From contig JAGYXB010001002.1 in the NCBI GenBank assembly GCA_022495005.1, positions 930,001-994,000 on the forward strand: a stretch of DNA of 64,000 nt, written 5' to 3'. The notes beneath the pieces were generated by a model. That model did not search any database. It saw only the letters and a program-made list of their open reading frames with translations, and was not told the DNA's origin. Below, one piece after another: positions 1 to 10,890 of this stretch. Every line of letters starts with the position of its first letter. Position 1 is the stretch's first letter. The DNA is from Rhyacophila brunnea. Taxonomy: Eukaryota > Arthropoda > Insecta > Trichoptera > Rhyacophilidae. The position numbers were made by a program, and so were the translations under genes.

Positions 1-514
1 GTTGCAAAAATGGGGGAAAGAATTCGATTCATACGAAAAACATTATTTTCATAATTTATTTACTCTACTTCTACAGAATATTTTCTTCAACTCATGTGCA
101 AAAAACTACAGCTCTCCGATACAGAATGCTACTATTTTTTCAATTAGTTTTAAAACTCTCGAAAACAGAAACTGCTTCATACGATAATACGACAGGTGGT
201 AACACAGCGGTGTGACAAATATTTTTAATTGAAAACAAAAAAAACCTACCGCAGCCTTGTTGATTGGATCACACCTTAATATGGAAGACATTTTATTACT
301 TGAATTACGCAAGACTTCTTAAAGGCTCGACTGGAAAATTAACTAATTAATTCTTTCATTAATAACAGAGCCTGTGCTTAATTGGTTTGCGACTGCGCTA
401 AAAGCTCTCTTTAATCAAAAAGTGCAGAAAAGCAATATTAAAAGTGGACTAGTAGGTACATTTAACAATTTATAATATTTAATATTATATACTCGTACCT
501 ACTTAATCGAATTA
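1..514. other. AT-rich spacer, no gene seen
   Basis: No coding or transposon signature was found. Positions about 338-375 carry several closely spaced TAAT/ATTA cores beside a mixed-composition stretch to about 430. That is the sort of sequence found in enhancers, but it is also common by chance in AT-rich DNA. Confidence 0.5.
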
Positions 515-705
515 TAACGTGTCCGCTTATAACATCGTAAGTCTCAAGTTTGAATCCCAGCTTTGCAAAAAATCTACTTGTTGTTTTTCAATGTGTTTGG
601 ATGTAGATTCTAGAGATCTAGATAGGTATAGACCTAATAGTATAAGCAAGAGGCTAACACCCATTTCTATATATAGATATAAATATATAACTTCCTGCTT
701 GTTAT
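515..705 (+). repeat. tRNA-derived SINE, family A, degraded 5'-truncated copy
   Basis: This aligns by eye with the better copy at 11698-11960. The B-box-like AGTTTGAATCCC, the TTGTTTTTCAATGTG stretch, the GACCTAATAG-AGCAAG-GGCTAACA block and CCATTTCT follow in the same order. The tRNA A-box half is largely missing, and the 3' part dissolves into AT-rich sequence after about 680. It is an old non-coding copy. Confidence 0.65.
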
Positions 706-2166
706 AACGATTGTTAGAGCAAGTGGAAAAAATGTATTTGATTTTGTAAATTTTTCATTGCTGACGTAACGACTAAAGAAGAAAAATAATTAATTTATTT
801 TGTGTATTGTTTTTATTAAAAACTAATGAAAATGATCATAATACCGAATATCTATTCAAACTAAACAAGATGTCAAGTACCTTATAATACACATTTTTAT
901 TTAAAGTAAATATTACAAAAATCTACGTTTTTTTAATTACATAACATTATTATACTTAAATAATATTAAAACTATGTATTAGGTATCCAAAAAATCTTTC
1001 TGTTGTCTTTCAAATAACAGATTAAACTACATTTTAATGATTGAAATAATATGTATCTTTAAATACGATGTACTAATTTAACTCGAATTTTCGATGACCG
1101 CTCGTTTTACATACCTAGTTTATTTGTTAATAATTTTTCGTCTATCTTTCATTTAAAAAAATAAATTGCAATAAAATTCATCATACAGGTGTCACTGTTC
1201 ACCGTGTAGGTATTGTACAAAGTTATATGGTTATTTTAAATAAGTGAGAAAAAGGATAATTTATAATGTAAAATTTTACATTTTACTAATTTTGAAACCT
1301 GAAATGCGCACGGAACATTATTACTATTTTGATGACTTCATTACTTTTATTATTAATTGCGGAAATAAACATGGGATTAAGTAGCAATTTTATAGAGGAG
1401 ACTTTTGTCTTAATCAAGAGACATCTTCCTAAATTTTAGATGGCAGCAGAAAGTTCATAATAATCAAAAATAACTTTTTTTTTTTACACACTTGGATAGG
1501 ATTTTGGATCTGATTTAATCTGATACACGGTTTCCTGAGAATAGTGCTACGTAGCTGGACTTCCGTGATTTTTTAATTATCTAAAGTATGCGCCTACTCC
1601 ATTATTGAGTTTTTCGTAAAGCTTAATTCGATTTCGGTGTGTATTTAATAATAGTAATTACCACACCAACTAAATTACATAGTAGGTATGTTCATTTAAT
1701 TTTCCTCAACATCCTAATTACCGCGTAACCTTTCCCTATTGCGGCAAGACTGTGATTAAAGGAGATCCTTTACAAGATTAATTACCTAATGAAATTTAAA
1801 GAATCCTTCTCAATGGTATCTCACCGACCGACATCGGATATTAATTAGATTAGATTTCGTGATTGATAAGAGATACTGATGAAAGGAATCTTTGAAAATA
1901 ACCTAGTATAAAGAATTATTCAGGATATGCATTACTAAACTAATTAGGTACCTGTGACAGTACCTACCAACTAGTGGCGAAGAGTGATTTTTAGATATAG
2001 ATATAGGTAATACTATGATATCAGTTAGTAGGTATTTGTCGGCCATACTTACGGGACCGGGGCTTGTGTAGATAATAATAATACATAGGTCAAATTAAGA
2101 AAATGTATGGTGTTGGCAATGACATTAATATGGACGAAGGATTTGGAAAAAAAAAATGACACTCAC
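706..2166. other. AT-rich spacer with possible solo hAT-end motif
   Basis: No gene was seen. At about 1973-1993 the string AGTGGCGAAGAGTGATTTTT resembles the end motif of the element at 26193-26786 and a string at 44328. It may be a leftover transposon end, but no partner end was found nearby. Positions 1690-1880 are less AT-rich and hold several TTAATTA/ATTAGATTA cores, a possible but unproven regulatory stretch. Confidence 0.35.
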
Positions 2167-2363
2167 TTTTTTGTCTGGTCTGCCAAATGGCATAATCTGT
2201 TCTAACGCCATTACAATAAAGGTGATATTGCTATAAATTCCCGATTCTTTTGTCGGGTCTGCCGAATGGTTCGGTTCGAACGGGTTCGCTCAAATGAACA
2301 TTGACATAGAAACACTGTTCTAACGCCATTACAATAAAGGTGATATTGCTTTAAATTCCCGAT
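2167..2363. repeat. Local direct duplication (49-bp block twice, plus 24-bp block twice)
   Basis: A block starting CTGTTCTAACGCCATTACAA occurs at 2197-2245 and again at 2315-2363, with one difference. A second block (TTTTGTC-GGTCTGCC-AATGG) occurs at 2167-2190 and 2246-2269. The spacings differ (118 and 79 bp), so this is a duplicated pair of modules with extra sequence in the second unit, not a simple tandem repeat. It may be internal repeat structure of an unrecognised transposon. Confidence 0.75.
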
Positions 2364-2904
2364 GCGTGATATCGCATAATGGAAATCGCGTGACGTCTAC
2401 CTATACATGTGCAAATGTCGCTATGCGCGAATTTACTTGCTTTTTACTGTATTGAGTGCGTTGTCCATTAATAATGTCATTGGGTGTTGATTAGTTTTTA
2501 AAATTTAATTAAATCCATAAGAAATAAAATTTAAAATTTATTTTTAACAATGTCTCCAATTAATTATAATCTATGATCTCATTTGTAATTATTTTCTTGA
2601 AGGCTTGTAATTAAAAGCCTTCAAACTTTTGCGCATTTGCCGATTTGTTACGATAATTTGCTGGTAAATGTTACGATATTTTATACAAAAACATGATACA
2701 TTTACGTTCTGATTATTACAGCGTTTGAGCGCATAAATATATGATGCAGAGCATCTCTATGTAAATATATTTCATTATATTACGTATCGATGCCTTTGTT
2801 AGTCTGTTACTAATAAGATAATGTATTATACAATTTATTTTATTAATATAGCCTCTAAATAATAGCATAGTAAGGCATCTTTGCCACCGGTACCTAATGT
2901 AACT
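2364..2904. other. AT-rich spacer, nothing recognised
   Basis: Low-complexity AT-rich sequence with no open frame of note, no tRNA-like box and no terminal repeat that I could pair. Confidence 0.5.
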
Positions 2905-3085
2905 TAATTTAATTAAACAAAGTATTTGTTTTATTCAACGAATAAGACACAATCATACTGGCGCGAATCCAGCAGATACACGTTCATATCCCGTCGGGTG
3001 TCGTATTTTTTTCTCCAAAATGATTTTTTCTAGTGAGTATGTGCATAAGATGTTTTCAAATTATGTATGTTTAGTATAATTAATT
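2905..3085. repeat. Composite copy of a dispersed repeat (family G)
   Basis: The end of this stretch (about 3045-3080, ATAAGATGTTTTCAAATTAT) matches 38085-38110 and 12525-12545. Its beginning (about 2915-2945, TTTTATTCAACGAATAA) matches the reverse complement of about 12563-12595. The two halves therefore face each other. Between them lies a degenerate tRNA B-box-like string near 2980, so a SINE origin is possible. No terminal repeats or target duplications were found. Confidence 0.45.
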
Positions 3086-3144
3086 AGTATCAACAAAAAC
3101 TCAAAGACGAAAATGAAATTGAATTACATTTTAGATATGAACTT

Positions 3145-3330
3145 TACTAATTCAAAATTCGAAACTTTCACAACATGACATGAAAGAGGAGAAACAAAGA
3201 AATATACAGCAGTAGAACACCGGATGAGCTAGGCAGATTTTATAAAACAATGCCCACCTAAAATCACACATTTATGTTGAATAATATGTCAATAATCGAA
3301 ACGATTTGGTTGGGTTGAACACAGTTATTT
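3145..3330 (+). repeat. Dispersed repeat family D, copy 1
   Basis: Diverged match to 7735-7970 in the same orientation. Shared landmarks in order are ATTCGAAACTTTCACAA-ATG, ACAAAGAAATA, ATGAGCTA and TTTATAAAACAATGCCCACC. It is non-coding, and I do not recognise the family. Confidence 0.55.
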
Positions 3331-4019
3331 TCCTCTTAATTAGTATTACCACTGGCGGGATAGTTAATAAATCATAAGTATTTTTTTTAAAACCGAATTG
3401 AATAAAACTTTCATTACCTTATCATCTAGGTAGTTAAGTCGACAGGACATCTGGGCAATCTAGTCAGAGGATCCTTACCCCAAATGGTGACGAATAATAC
3501 GTCATATTTGATTTATGAATCATAATATATTATAAATCATATAATCGTAATCGATCATTTTCAGTTCCGTAAAACGTTTTTTGACAATTTAAATGTATTT
3601 ATATTCGACTTATACATAGACAGTTTGTTAAAACTCTATAGTTTAAAAATGTATAAATGGTCGCGGTAAAGATGAGAGAAAAGCTAGAATATGGGCGGAC
3701 AGAGGTCTGCCGAAACGTTAATCATTCCTACAAAACGAATATTAATTTAAAGGCTTCGGTTCTGACTGACATGTTAATATTCATCACTGCTTCTTTTTTT
3801 AAGCCATGCTTCCTCAAAGCTATGGTAAGTAGATACCTTCATATTATATTCATCACGCATCTCAATCTGGAATGACGAAGAGATACAAATATGAAACATT
3901 ATATGAAAATTATTGTCGAAGGGTGGTATTAAAGGAAAGAAGGCTGTGGTGGTATGTAACTGAAAAAAGTCATATTTACGAGACTTTAATTTAAATTTTG
4001 TTTAATTTTCAGTATATTA
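3331..4019. other. AT-rich spacer
   Basis: No feature was recognised. A short open frame at 3657-3875 has no recognisable motif and is within chance expectation. Confidence 0.45.
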
Positions 4020-4450
4020 TTGATATTAGCATTCTTGAATATGGGTTGATTATCTGGTGTCCTTATGAGGTTTCCTATAAGCTTTTTTAGAACGCGTCCA
4101 GAAGAAATTTCTTCGTTGTCTTTATTTTAAGACATAAAACTATTTTCCTTCCGACTGCCTTTGGTACAATGCATGCTTACTTTGCACTCTCTTGAATCTC
4201 GTAGGTCACTTCTGCTCTTGAAACATTATTGTTGCCTGTTATCGCGAGGAATGGTTTCGAATCCTGGTGTTCTAAAGAATTTGAATTTACATGCGCCTGG
4301 CAATTACCTACGTGGTCGCAGTTATGATTTATCCTGGATCGGAACCGTTTCCTCGTGTCAAGCCTATCAGGCACCATTAGCGAGAGGTGCAAGACGAATC
4401 AATGCGTTCCCCAAAGACGTAGACATTTTCAGTGGAGTGCTATGTATTTT
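4020..4450 (+). pseudogene. Non-LTR retrotransposon reverse transcriptase C-terminal relic
   Basis: Broken frames on the plus strand give the typical tail of a Jockey/R1-like reverse transcriptase. First comes a SILEYGLIIWCP stretch (usual form S-LEYGS-IW-P), then ERVQKKFLR in a second frame. A third frame at 4161-4484 gives LHSLESRRSLLLLKH, PGVLKNLNLHAP and a final DVDIFSG. In this family the region follows the catalytic YADD and ends the protein. At least two frameshifts and internal stops separate the pieces, and no endonuclease or catalytic RT motif is present upstream. It is a 5'-truncated dead copy. Clade assignment is from remembered family patterns, not a search. Confidence 0.7.
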
Positions 4451-5187
4451 GCATTCGAAATTTTATTTTTCTATACTTATATAATTGTACTTATGTTTTG
4501 TAATTATTATTATATAATATATTCTCTTCTTCTCTCTTGTGAGGGTATCTGATATTTGTTATTATGTAAATTTCATGTTGTGAACGTCTTGAATTTAGAT
4601 TTTTTACGTCCACAATGTTTTGCTATTTAAATAAATAATTCAATTAACAACTTATTTATAAGTAGGTATCTACCTAGTTTACTTATTTATAATATACGTA
4701 TTATATTTTACTAAAAAAGACAATATGCACAAAAATAAATATTTTACTAAAAATTAATGCCGATATGGGAAACGAACTTGCGCTAAAACATTTACGGCTT
4801 TATTAGTTGGCCCTCTTTTCCGTAGGCTACCTAAACTGGAACCTTTAAAATAGCATAGCTATCATTACACAATATGCGCGAAGGCAAGTGGACGTTGTCT
4901 TTGGACACATGAGTCATCAAGCAGACATTGTTTAAATGTCAAGGACAAATAGCGTCAAACTATATACAATACAACTTTGGATTATTCCTTCCTTTGTTTA
5001 CATGTCTTAGTAGAAGATTAGATAGACTTGGGTACAGTATATAAATACAACTTAGAGACAAGTAGCTCAGTTGATATGTTTACCGTTGAATAATATCGTT
5101 AGATCATTTAAATTTATTATTCTTAAGAAGGTAGGTTTTATTGAGTCTTCGTCACTGATATATGAGTATTCTACAATCCTTACGTAT
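4451..5187. other. AT-rich spacer
   Basis: No gene or repeat was recognised between the LINE relic and the SINE. Confidence 0.45.
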
Positions 5188-5435
5188 AAGTCCCACGATG
5201 GCCGAGCGGCTAGCGCGTCGTATTATAATGTCGTGGATCCCAGGTTCGAATCCTGAGTCTGGCAAATACACTTATTTTTTTTCAATCTGTGTTTCGTGTC
5301 GGAGTATGAACCTAATAGGTTATTCAAGTGGCTAACATCCATTTCTCGTAAAAACAAAAATCTGTTAATACAAATCTCCACTCTGTAGAGGCCCATATGA
5401 TATTTTTAAGATCGGACATGGTAAAAAAAACAAAA
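5188..5435 (+). repeat. tRNA-derived SINE, family A, copy 2
   Basis: The head is tRNA-like: A box ATGGCCGAGCGG near 5199 and B box GGTTCGAATCC near 5242, about 43 bp apart, as in an RNA polymerase III internal promoter. The A box resembles those of class II (Leu/Ser) tRNAs. The body carries the family landmarks (ACCTAATAGGTT, GGCTAACATCCATTTCTCGT, AATCTGTTAATACAAA, AGGCCCATATGA, GATCGGACATGG) and ends in an A-rich tail. It is about 245 bp, close in length to the copy at 11698. SINEs do not encode protein and depend on LINE machinery. Confidence 0.85.
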
Positions 5436-6051
5436 TGCTTTTGAAATGTTAAAAGTTTTATTCTCGAATTGACAATGTCAATGCTCGTATTTACAGCAAT
5501 AGCATTAAATAACGCATTTCAACATCATTACATGTACTAACTTGACGTGTGCCTTGTTTTTATGCGAATTAGCATACGCTTAATGTTTTTTCTGAATATT
5601 TTTCCCACGGGTATCCAAAAGAAATATGTGTGATTCACACTTTAAAGATTGAATAACACACCTCTAATCGAAATCGTGTTACCTACGCTATTTCCATTTC
5701 AAATACTAGCAGGTGTTATATCAATATTGTGTTTCTAAAACTTTAAACAATGAATAGGTAACCGATTCACCGAGTTTATAATCAGTTAATAAATAATTAA
5801 TAGTAACGCTCTACGGATAAATTCATAAATATGTAGCTATAACCTATACCTACCTGTGATTTTTTTTAAATAACCATGCTTTTTATTAAGTTATTTACAT
5901 TCACATTTATGGTGATATTGAAAAATTTGCTCTACTACAGTTTTTATATGAAGTATGCAGTTAATTATTTTCTTCTAAATTATATGTCTTTAATTTTCTT
6001 TATGGGCAGAATTAAATATTTTGTGTAGTGCTCCTGTGTTGTTTACACGTA
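5436..6051. other. AT-rich spacer
   Basis: Nothing recognised, apart from the 8-bp target-site copy that ends this interval at 6052-6059. Confidence 0.45.
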
Positions 6052-6059
6052 GCCCCGAC

Positions 6060-6569
6060 TAGGAAATCCAATCCCGAGCCAAAATCTTGATCCCGGGATT
6101 TCGGGATTGTGAATTGACGATCCCGGGATTAGCATTTTTTTCAATAGTTAATATAAAACTTTTATATATACAAATAATGTTGAAAAAATTGGTCAAAAAT
6201 AAATCTTGTACAATTTATACTATTTTTAAGACATTTATTGTTAATATCGTGTACGTTCAATCTTGGAAATAGATAGGTTTAATGGAGTAAATAATATTGT
6301 AATATAAATAATAATGTGAAAGTAAAACAGTTTTATTTATTTATGAAAAGATGACAAATACAAATACAAGTTCAATTAAAATAAAAAAATCACAAATGCA
6401 TTAAAAAACATGGTGGAATCTTTTTGTTAAAAGTGCGAAGCATTGTTTTTTTCCAATCTTTCTCATTTTTATTAATTTAGTAAGTTTAGAAAGTTTCGGG
6501 ACTATGTTTACCAATCCCGGGATTCATAGGTATCGAAAATAGTTTGGGATCCCGGGATTGGAATCCCTA
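6060..6569. mobile_element. hAT-like non-autonomous element, family CCCGGG, copy 1
   Basis: The ends are imperfect inverted repeats: TAGGAAATCCAATCCCG at the left and, read inward on the other strand, TAGGGATTCCAATCCCGGGA at the right. The flanks GCCCCGAC (6052-6059) and GCCCCGAG (6570-6577) form an 8-bp target duplication with one mismatch, the hallmark of hAT insertion. Near both ends the palindromic core GATCCCGGGATT recurs, a plausible transposase-binding subterminal repeat. The interior is AT-rich and has no transposase. A second copy at 51706-52363 shares the whole body. Copy 1 lacks about 150 bp that copy 2 has near the right end. It would need a transposase supplied in trans. Confidence 0.88.
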
Positions 6570-6584
6570 GCCCCGAGAGCCCAT

Positions 6585-6935
6585 CGCACTTTTTCTAGTA
6601 TTGGATAGTCGTTGATGACATGCCACACAGTTTCAGATATGTAGCCGTCAGTTATTGTTCCTCAATTTGATGTTTTTATGTTCCTGGCAAGAGTAATGGA
6701 AAAGATTATGTTATAATAAATTTCAGCGTTATTAATTCTGTGGCGGATGTTTTGTACATATCTGTTATCCCATAGCTCTAGTCTATTGAGTCTTTCAATG
6801 TCGTTTGTCTGTGTGGCCTGTTTAGCGTATTTATCAGCTTCCATCCGTCTTCAATATTCTCCAGTTTCCAGACATTTCCAGTCCTCTACCACGCGAGATA
6901 ATCGCCTCTTTCGTGCTCTACTTCGAACAGCGTGC
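6585..6935 (-). pseudogene. Probable LINE RNase H / C-terminal relic
   Basis: The minus-strand frame 6844-6662 starts EADKYAKQATQTNDIERLNR, which resembles the last RNase H motif (N-EADK-AK-A) of I-type or similar LINEs. After its stop, continuation toward 6585 gives YISETVWHVINDYPILEKVR. That resembles the family's C-terminal zinc-finger region (ETVEH-L--CP), but the cysteines are gone. Upstream frames are broken. The hAT element at 6060-6569 abuts this relic and may have inserted into it. The assignment is by motif resemblance only. Confidence 0.4.
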
Positions 6936-7734
6936 ATACTTTGATGACTGTGATCTGTGACTGTATATTATAATATAATATACACGTAGATATATTATAG
7001 TAAGTATATGTGTACAGCAATAATTGCTTTACTGCTTCACTGATAAATATTTGTATGATAATTATTTTTTATCAATTCGCTATCAATGATTATTGAAGGT
7101 CTTCATAAACTCATTACACGCATTTCTCGTTTCCTTATTCTGCGATGTCTAATGTCCTATACAGATGCTTAGATTTGCTTGTGAGATTTATTAATTCGGC
7201 ATCGTTGATTCAACTTGTCCCTTTTATATTTTATACTTTGACATATTATCTTTTTTTTTCATTAAATAAGTACCTATTTGACATACATAATAATATGTTG
7301 AATACCTCTATGAAATATAATTTGAGAAACACTTTTACTTGAAGCCACTGGCTGAGGTATCGGTTTGGTAAAGCAAACGAGTCTGTATTGTGGTAGTATG
7401 TCTTCCTCTAATTTATTGTTCAAATAAACGGAATTACTACGCCGTTTGTCGGACTAACCGGGTATCTACCTAAAATTTGGGCGAAGTGATAATGTCGAGA
7501 TAATGATAGCTTTGGTTTTGTTAAGGATGAAGATTCAACAGATAAAAGATTTGTTTCTTCTATCACCGTTCGTATCCGGTTAGTTCCTTAGCGTCGAATT
7601 GATAAATACATAATAGGCATCTATTATTTTTAACAAACTTAGGATTTTAAATGAAATTATAATTAGCAGAACATTTCAGAAGTACCTACTTTCAATTTAA
7701 AACAAAAAACAAATATTTCCATAATATTATAAAC
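6936..7734. other. AT-rich spacer
   Basis: No recognised feature. Short palindromic AT strings occur near 6965-7000. Confidence 0.45.
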
Positions 7735-7970
7735 TTTACAAATTACAATTTCGAGACATTCACAAGATGGTGTGAAAAACAAAGAAATAGTATTAAACAG
7801 TATGTACCTTTAAAAAGAGTACAAACAGTAAGTAGGAACATGGGAGTACATAGAATGAGCTATGTAGTCTGAATTTTAAGAATAAATAAAACAATGTCCA
7901 CTTTAACTCATTGAATTATATAGATGAATATAGGAATTGTATTGGTTTGCAAAATAATGGGTTGGTATAA
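7735..7970 (+). repeat. Dispersed repeat family D, copy 2
   Basis: Diverged partner of 3145-3330. It shares AATTTCGAGACATTCACAA-ATG, ACAAAGAAATA, ATGAGCTA and TAAAACAATGTCCAC in the same order and orientation. It is non-coding and of unknown family. Confidence 0.55.
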
Positions 7971-8099
7971 TAAAGCGAAAAACATGTACCTAGGTATACT
8001 AATGAGCCCCCTAAAAAAGTTTTGCGTTTTATTTGACCCTCGTGAAAAAAAAGGTTGCTCATGACTGATTATGACTCAAATTCTGTATTCAATTAATAG

Positions 8100-8290
8100 A
8101 TTCACCACTTAATTCGGAGTAACTATATTAAGCTCTTCCACCCGAGAGTTCCTGGGTTCGATTCCCGGTCAGGACACACAATAAATATATATGTGTTTTT
8201 CTCAAAGCCTGGGTGTTTGTGATTGTTCAAAATTACTAACAGCCACCTTGTACAAAAAAGCAAGGACATGGTTATTAATAATTCTAAAAA
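8100..8290 (+). repeat. tRNA-derived SINE-like repeat, family B
   Basis: A tRNA-like 3' half with B box GGTTCGATTCC near 8155, flanked by a CCTG/CAGG T-arm stem, is followed by an unrelated tail and an A-rich end (CTAAAAAAAC). The A-box half is poorly preserved. The body does not match family A, so this is a separate SINE or a decayed tRNA pseudogene with flanking sequence. Only one copy is visible here. Confidence 0.55.
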
Positions 8291-8544
8291 AACCATAAAT
8301 GTACATATTTATGTAAGTATACAAAGGTACCTCTTATATTTTCGTATGTGTTACTAATCTGATAAACTTTCTTTCTTAAAACAGCGTTGGGGTAGAGAAT
8401 AATTTCGACACGACAGGTAAATAAGATTATTTGAAAAACGCAAAATTATGAACCGCGTGATTTTGATTATGTATAATATATGATGCGCGATCATGTTAAT
8501 AACCCAAACAACAAACCACATAATAACCTATATATCCATACCTA

Positions 8545-9862
8545 AAGGGGAAGGGTGGGAGACATGATCCCCTGGGAGACTTGTTCACCCACCAAGAACT
8601 CGTTATTGTGTAAAAAAAATCTTTCAATATTGGTAATACTGGCTGCCCGCCATATACCATAGACGTCAGAGTATATTCAGAGCTGTCGAAATCAATGGAG
8701 TAAAGAACACGTCTGACCGAACTCTTTTTGACAATTTATACAAGTTTTTCTAAATCTTTGGACTTCAATATCTGCTTTTTACATAACGGTAAGTGATTGC
8801 TGTATTTATTCAGTCTATATGTATATATTCAAGATTTATTTGCTGTTAGTAGTTGTTTTAATTTCGTTTGTAGTTACCGTTTTAAATAAATAATTTTGAT
8901 TTTACTAGTATTGGGGACACTTGATCACGTTTACTATGGGACACTAGATCCCATAGTTAGTTTCTATAGGCTATTGAGGCAGAATATATGGCCAGGGAAC
9001 ATAAAGGGGACAAAGAAAATAGAATGGAAATCAGAAAAGCAAAAATAAGTTTAAAAACTAAGAAAAATTTGAAACAAATTCAAAATTCTTCGAGTTCATC
9101 GGAAGATGATGTTCCCGTTCCTCCATCGCCTGATTCTCTTTACAACCTAAGTGACGAGTCCTCGAAGCTGATTTTTTAACAGAGTGCGATTCAGACGGCG
9201 ATGATGACTTTAAGTTTACGGTAGATGATTCGATAATCAATTGTCGACTTTATTTCACACAAAAAGAAGCTACATCGTTACGTTGGGCAGATTCACAAAC
9301 AGAAAGCAAAGAGATTTAAAGTGAAATTTGCCAGAAAACGTGACCACAAGACATTTAAATGGCCTGCAGTCGAAGACATAGGTGATGTAGCGAGATATCA
9401 GATTGCAAATAATCTACTTAAACCAATTTGTAAGTCTATGAGCAAGCGAATTCATTTTTCCACAAGTCTCTTCGCAATTTTAGTGTTGAATGATTTGCCT
9501 TGATTTAATTTGAAAAGCATAAATTACTATGTAGAGTTTAAGGTCAATAAAATATTTTCTTTTAATAACTAGAGGTATTATTTATGATTATGACTATCAT
9601 ACAAATGTGGGATCCCCCCTAATCAAATCTCCCATATGTAGTGATCAAGTCACCCTCATTGGGGGTGACTTGATCACTTTTCCCTTACCTGACAATTTGT
9701 TAAATATATTTTTTTTAATCAGTTATCCACATTTTGTGAATTATAAACGAATACCTAGATAAATTTTGCAATTAATATGTTATAAAGAATTACTACAATC
9801 ACAGTAGGAGAAAAGTTATAACAACAAATATAAAACGGGGATCAAGTCTCCCTCCCTTCCCC
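8545..9862 (+). mobile_element. Degenerate pogo/Tigger-like DNA transposon with terminal inverted repeats
   Basis: The left end reads GGGGAAGGGTGGGAGACATG (from 8547). The right end, read on the other strand, is GGGGAAGGGAGGGAGACTTG; both then run into ATCCC. That gives about 25 bp of inverted repeat with two mismatches. TA dinucleotides flank both ends (8543-8544 and 9863-9864), fitting the TA target of Tc1/mariner/pogo elements. Related GGGAYACTTGATC-type strings recur inside (about 8915, 8940, 9605, 9660), possibly as subterminal repeats. The length is about 1.3 kb. The only protein remnant is the tail described separately, and the catalytic DDE region is absent. Confidence 0.75.
8988..9505 (+). 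pseudogene. C-terminal remnant of a pogo-like transposase
   Basis: Two consecutive open stretches are separated by frameshifts. The first (8988-9179) is a lysine/glutamate-rich stretch followed by SSSSSEDDVPVPPSPDS, a low-complexity acidic tail. The second runs from about 9255 to 9500 and reads HRYVGQIHKQK, then KVKFARKRDHKTFKWPAVED. This resembles the C-terminus seen in jerky/pogo-like insect transposases (YVG-I, VKF-RK, F-WP--ED). It sits inside the TIRs of the element at 8545-9862, which supports the reading. DNA-binding and catalytic domains are missing, so it cannot be functional. Family membership is from memory of the motif. Confidence 0.55.
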
Positions 9863-9864
9863 TA

Positions 9865-10394
9865 AACTTTACTAATGGTACACAAATTAAAACAATTCCA
9901 GAATATCTCTTTTACTGAAACCATCTTCATTTAAATAAAAAGAACAAAAAAAAATGTAAATTTTACAAAGCAGCGGAATTGACCCTGTGAAATATCAATC
10001 AGAATGCCAACACACAAACCTCTGTTCTACAATGAACTGCATGTTTTTACACAATAATAGGTGAACTACTTTGTGTTTTATCACTGTGTAACATTCAATA
10101 ATAATCTTCACTCACTATTTTTTGTGACCCATCATAACGAGGTGAACAAAGTTTTCATACCATTGTATTTATTATACAAACTTTGAGATTTTATATAGTC
10201 TTATAATAATTATAGCATGAAACTAATTTTAATACTAATATAGCAATCATATTACTTAGCATTACAAGTGTGACACACTTTAATATGTATGTTTTGTTGT
10301 CAAAACAATACCTAAGTGGCGGAAGCGATCGTCAGTATTTCCTCAATCATTACCTAGATCTATAATGTATATTTTGATTTATTTAATTGCGACA
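9865..10394. other. AT-rich spacer
   Basis: No gene or repeat was recognised. Confidence 0.45.
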
Positions 10395-10890
10395 ATATCT
10401 CTTGTAATGCCATCATCATCAGCCTGAATCTATCCACTGCTGGATGAAGGCCACTTCAAGCTGCTTCCACTTCTCTCGGTCCTGTGCATTGCGTTGCCAC
10501 GTACTTCCGCAGAACTTTATCATTTCATCGATCCAGCGGCCTCTAGGTCTACCTTGCGGACGTTTTGTACTTCTTGGATACCACTGGATGACTAGATTTG
10601 TCCAACGATTGTCTCTTCTTCGAGCTATGTGTCCAGCCCATCTCCATTCAAGGCTTTTAATAAACTCTATTACATCGCAAACCCTTGTCTGCTTCCTTAT
10701 CCACTCATTCCTCTTTTTGTCCTTTCGCGTTATGCCCAGCATGCACCTCTCCATACCACGTTGTGCTACTCTAAGTTTCTGGATCTCTCTTTTATTTAGG
10801 GTCCATGGACACGCATATGTGATCACGGGAAGCACATACTGGTTGAACACTTTGCGCTTTAGTAATGCCATACATTTGTATAAATAGCAA
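10395..10890 (-). pseudogene. RTE-type LINE: reverse transcriptase C-terminus, 5'-truncated
   Basis: The minus strand holds an uninterrupted frame (10955-10419). Its part after about 10890 is the familiar C-terminus of insect endonuclease/reverse transcriptases. It reads KRKVFNQYVLPVITYACPWT, then VAQRGMERCMLGITRKDKKR, IKSLEWRWAGHIARR, NRWTNLVIQWYPR, a GRPRGRWIDE stretch and QWIDSG. The usual TYG-ETW is mutated to TYACPWT. The catalytic RT motifs and endonuclease lie upstream in a full element and are absent. The GATGATGATGG-type 3' end at 10404-10415 is typical of RTE tails. The remaining frame is long because the insertion is fairly young, not because it is a working gene. Confidence 0.85.

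Noticed and set aside
1973..1993. Full hAT element starting at the AGTGGCGAAG string
   Set aside because: No matching opposite end or target duplication was found within about 1 kb.
5188..5275. Functional tRNA gene
   Set aside because: The A and B boxes are those of a SINE head: the acceptor stem does not pair properly and the same body follows in other copies.
8988..9179. Independent small host gene
   Set aside because: It lies inside terminal inverted repeats and continues, with frameshifts, into a transposase-type C-terminus.
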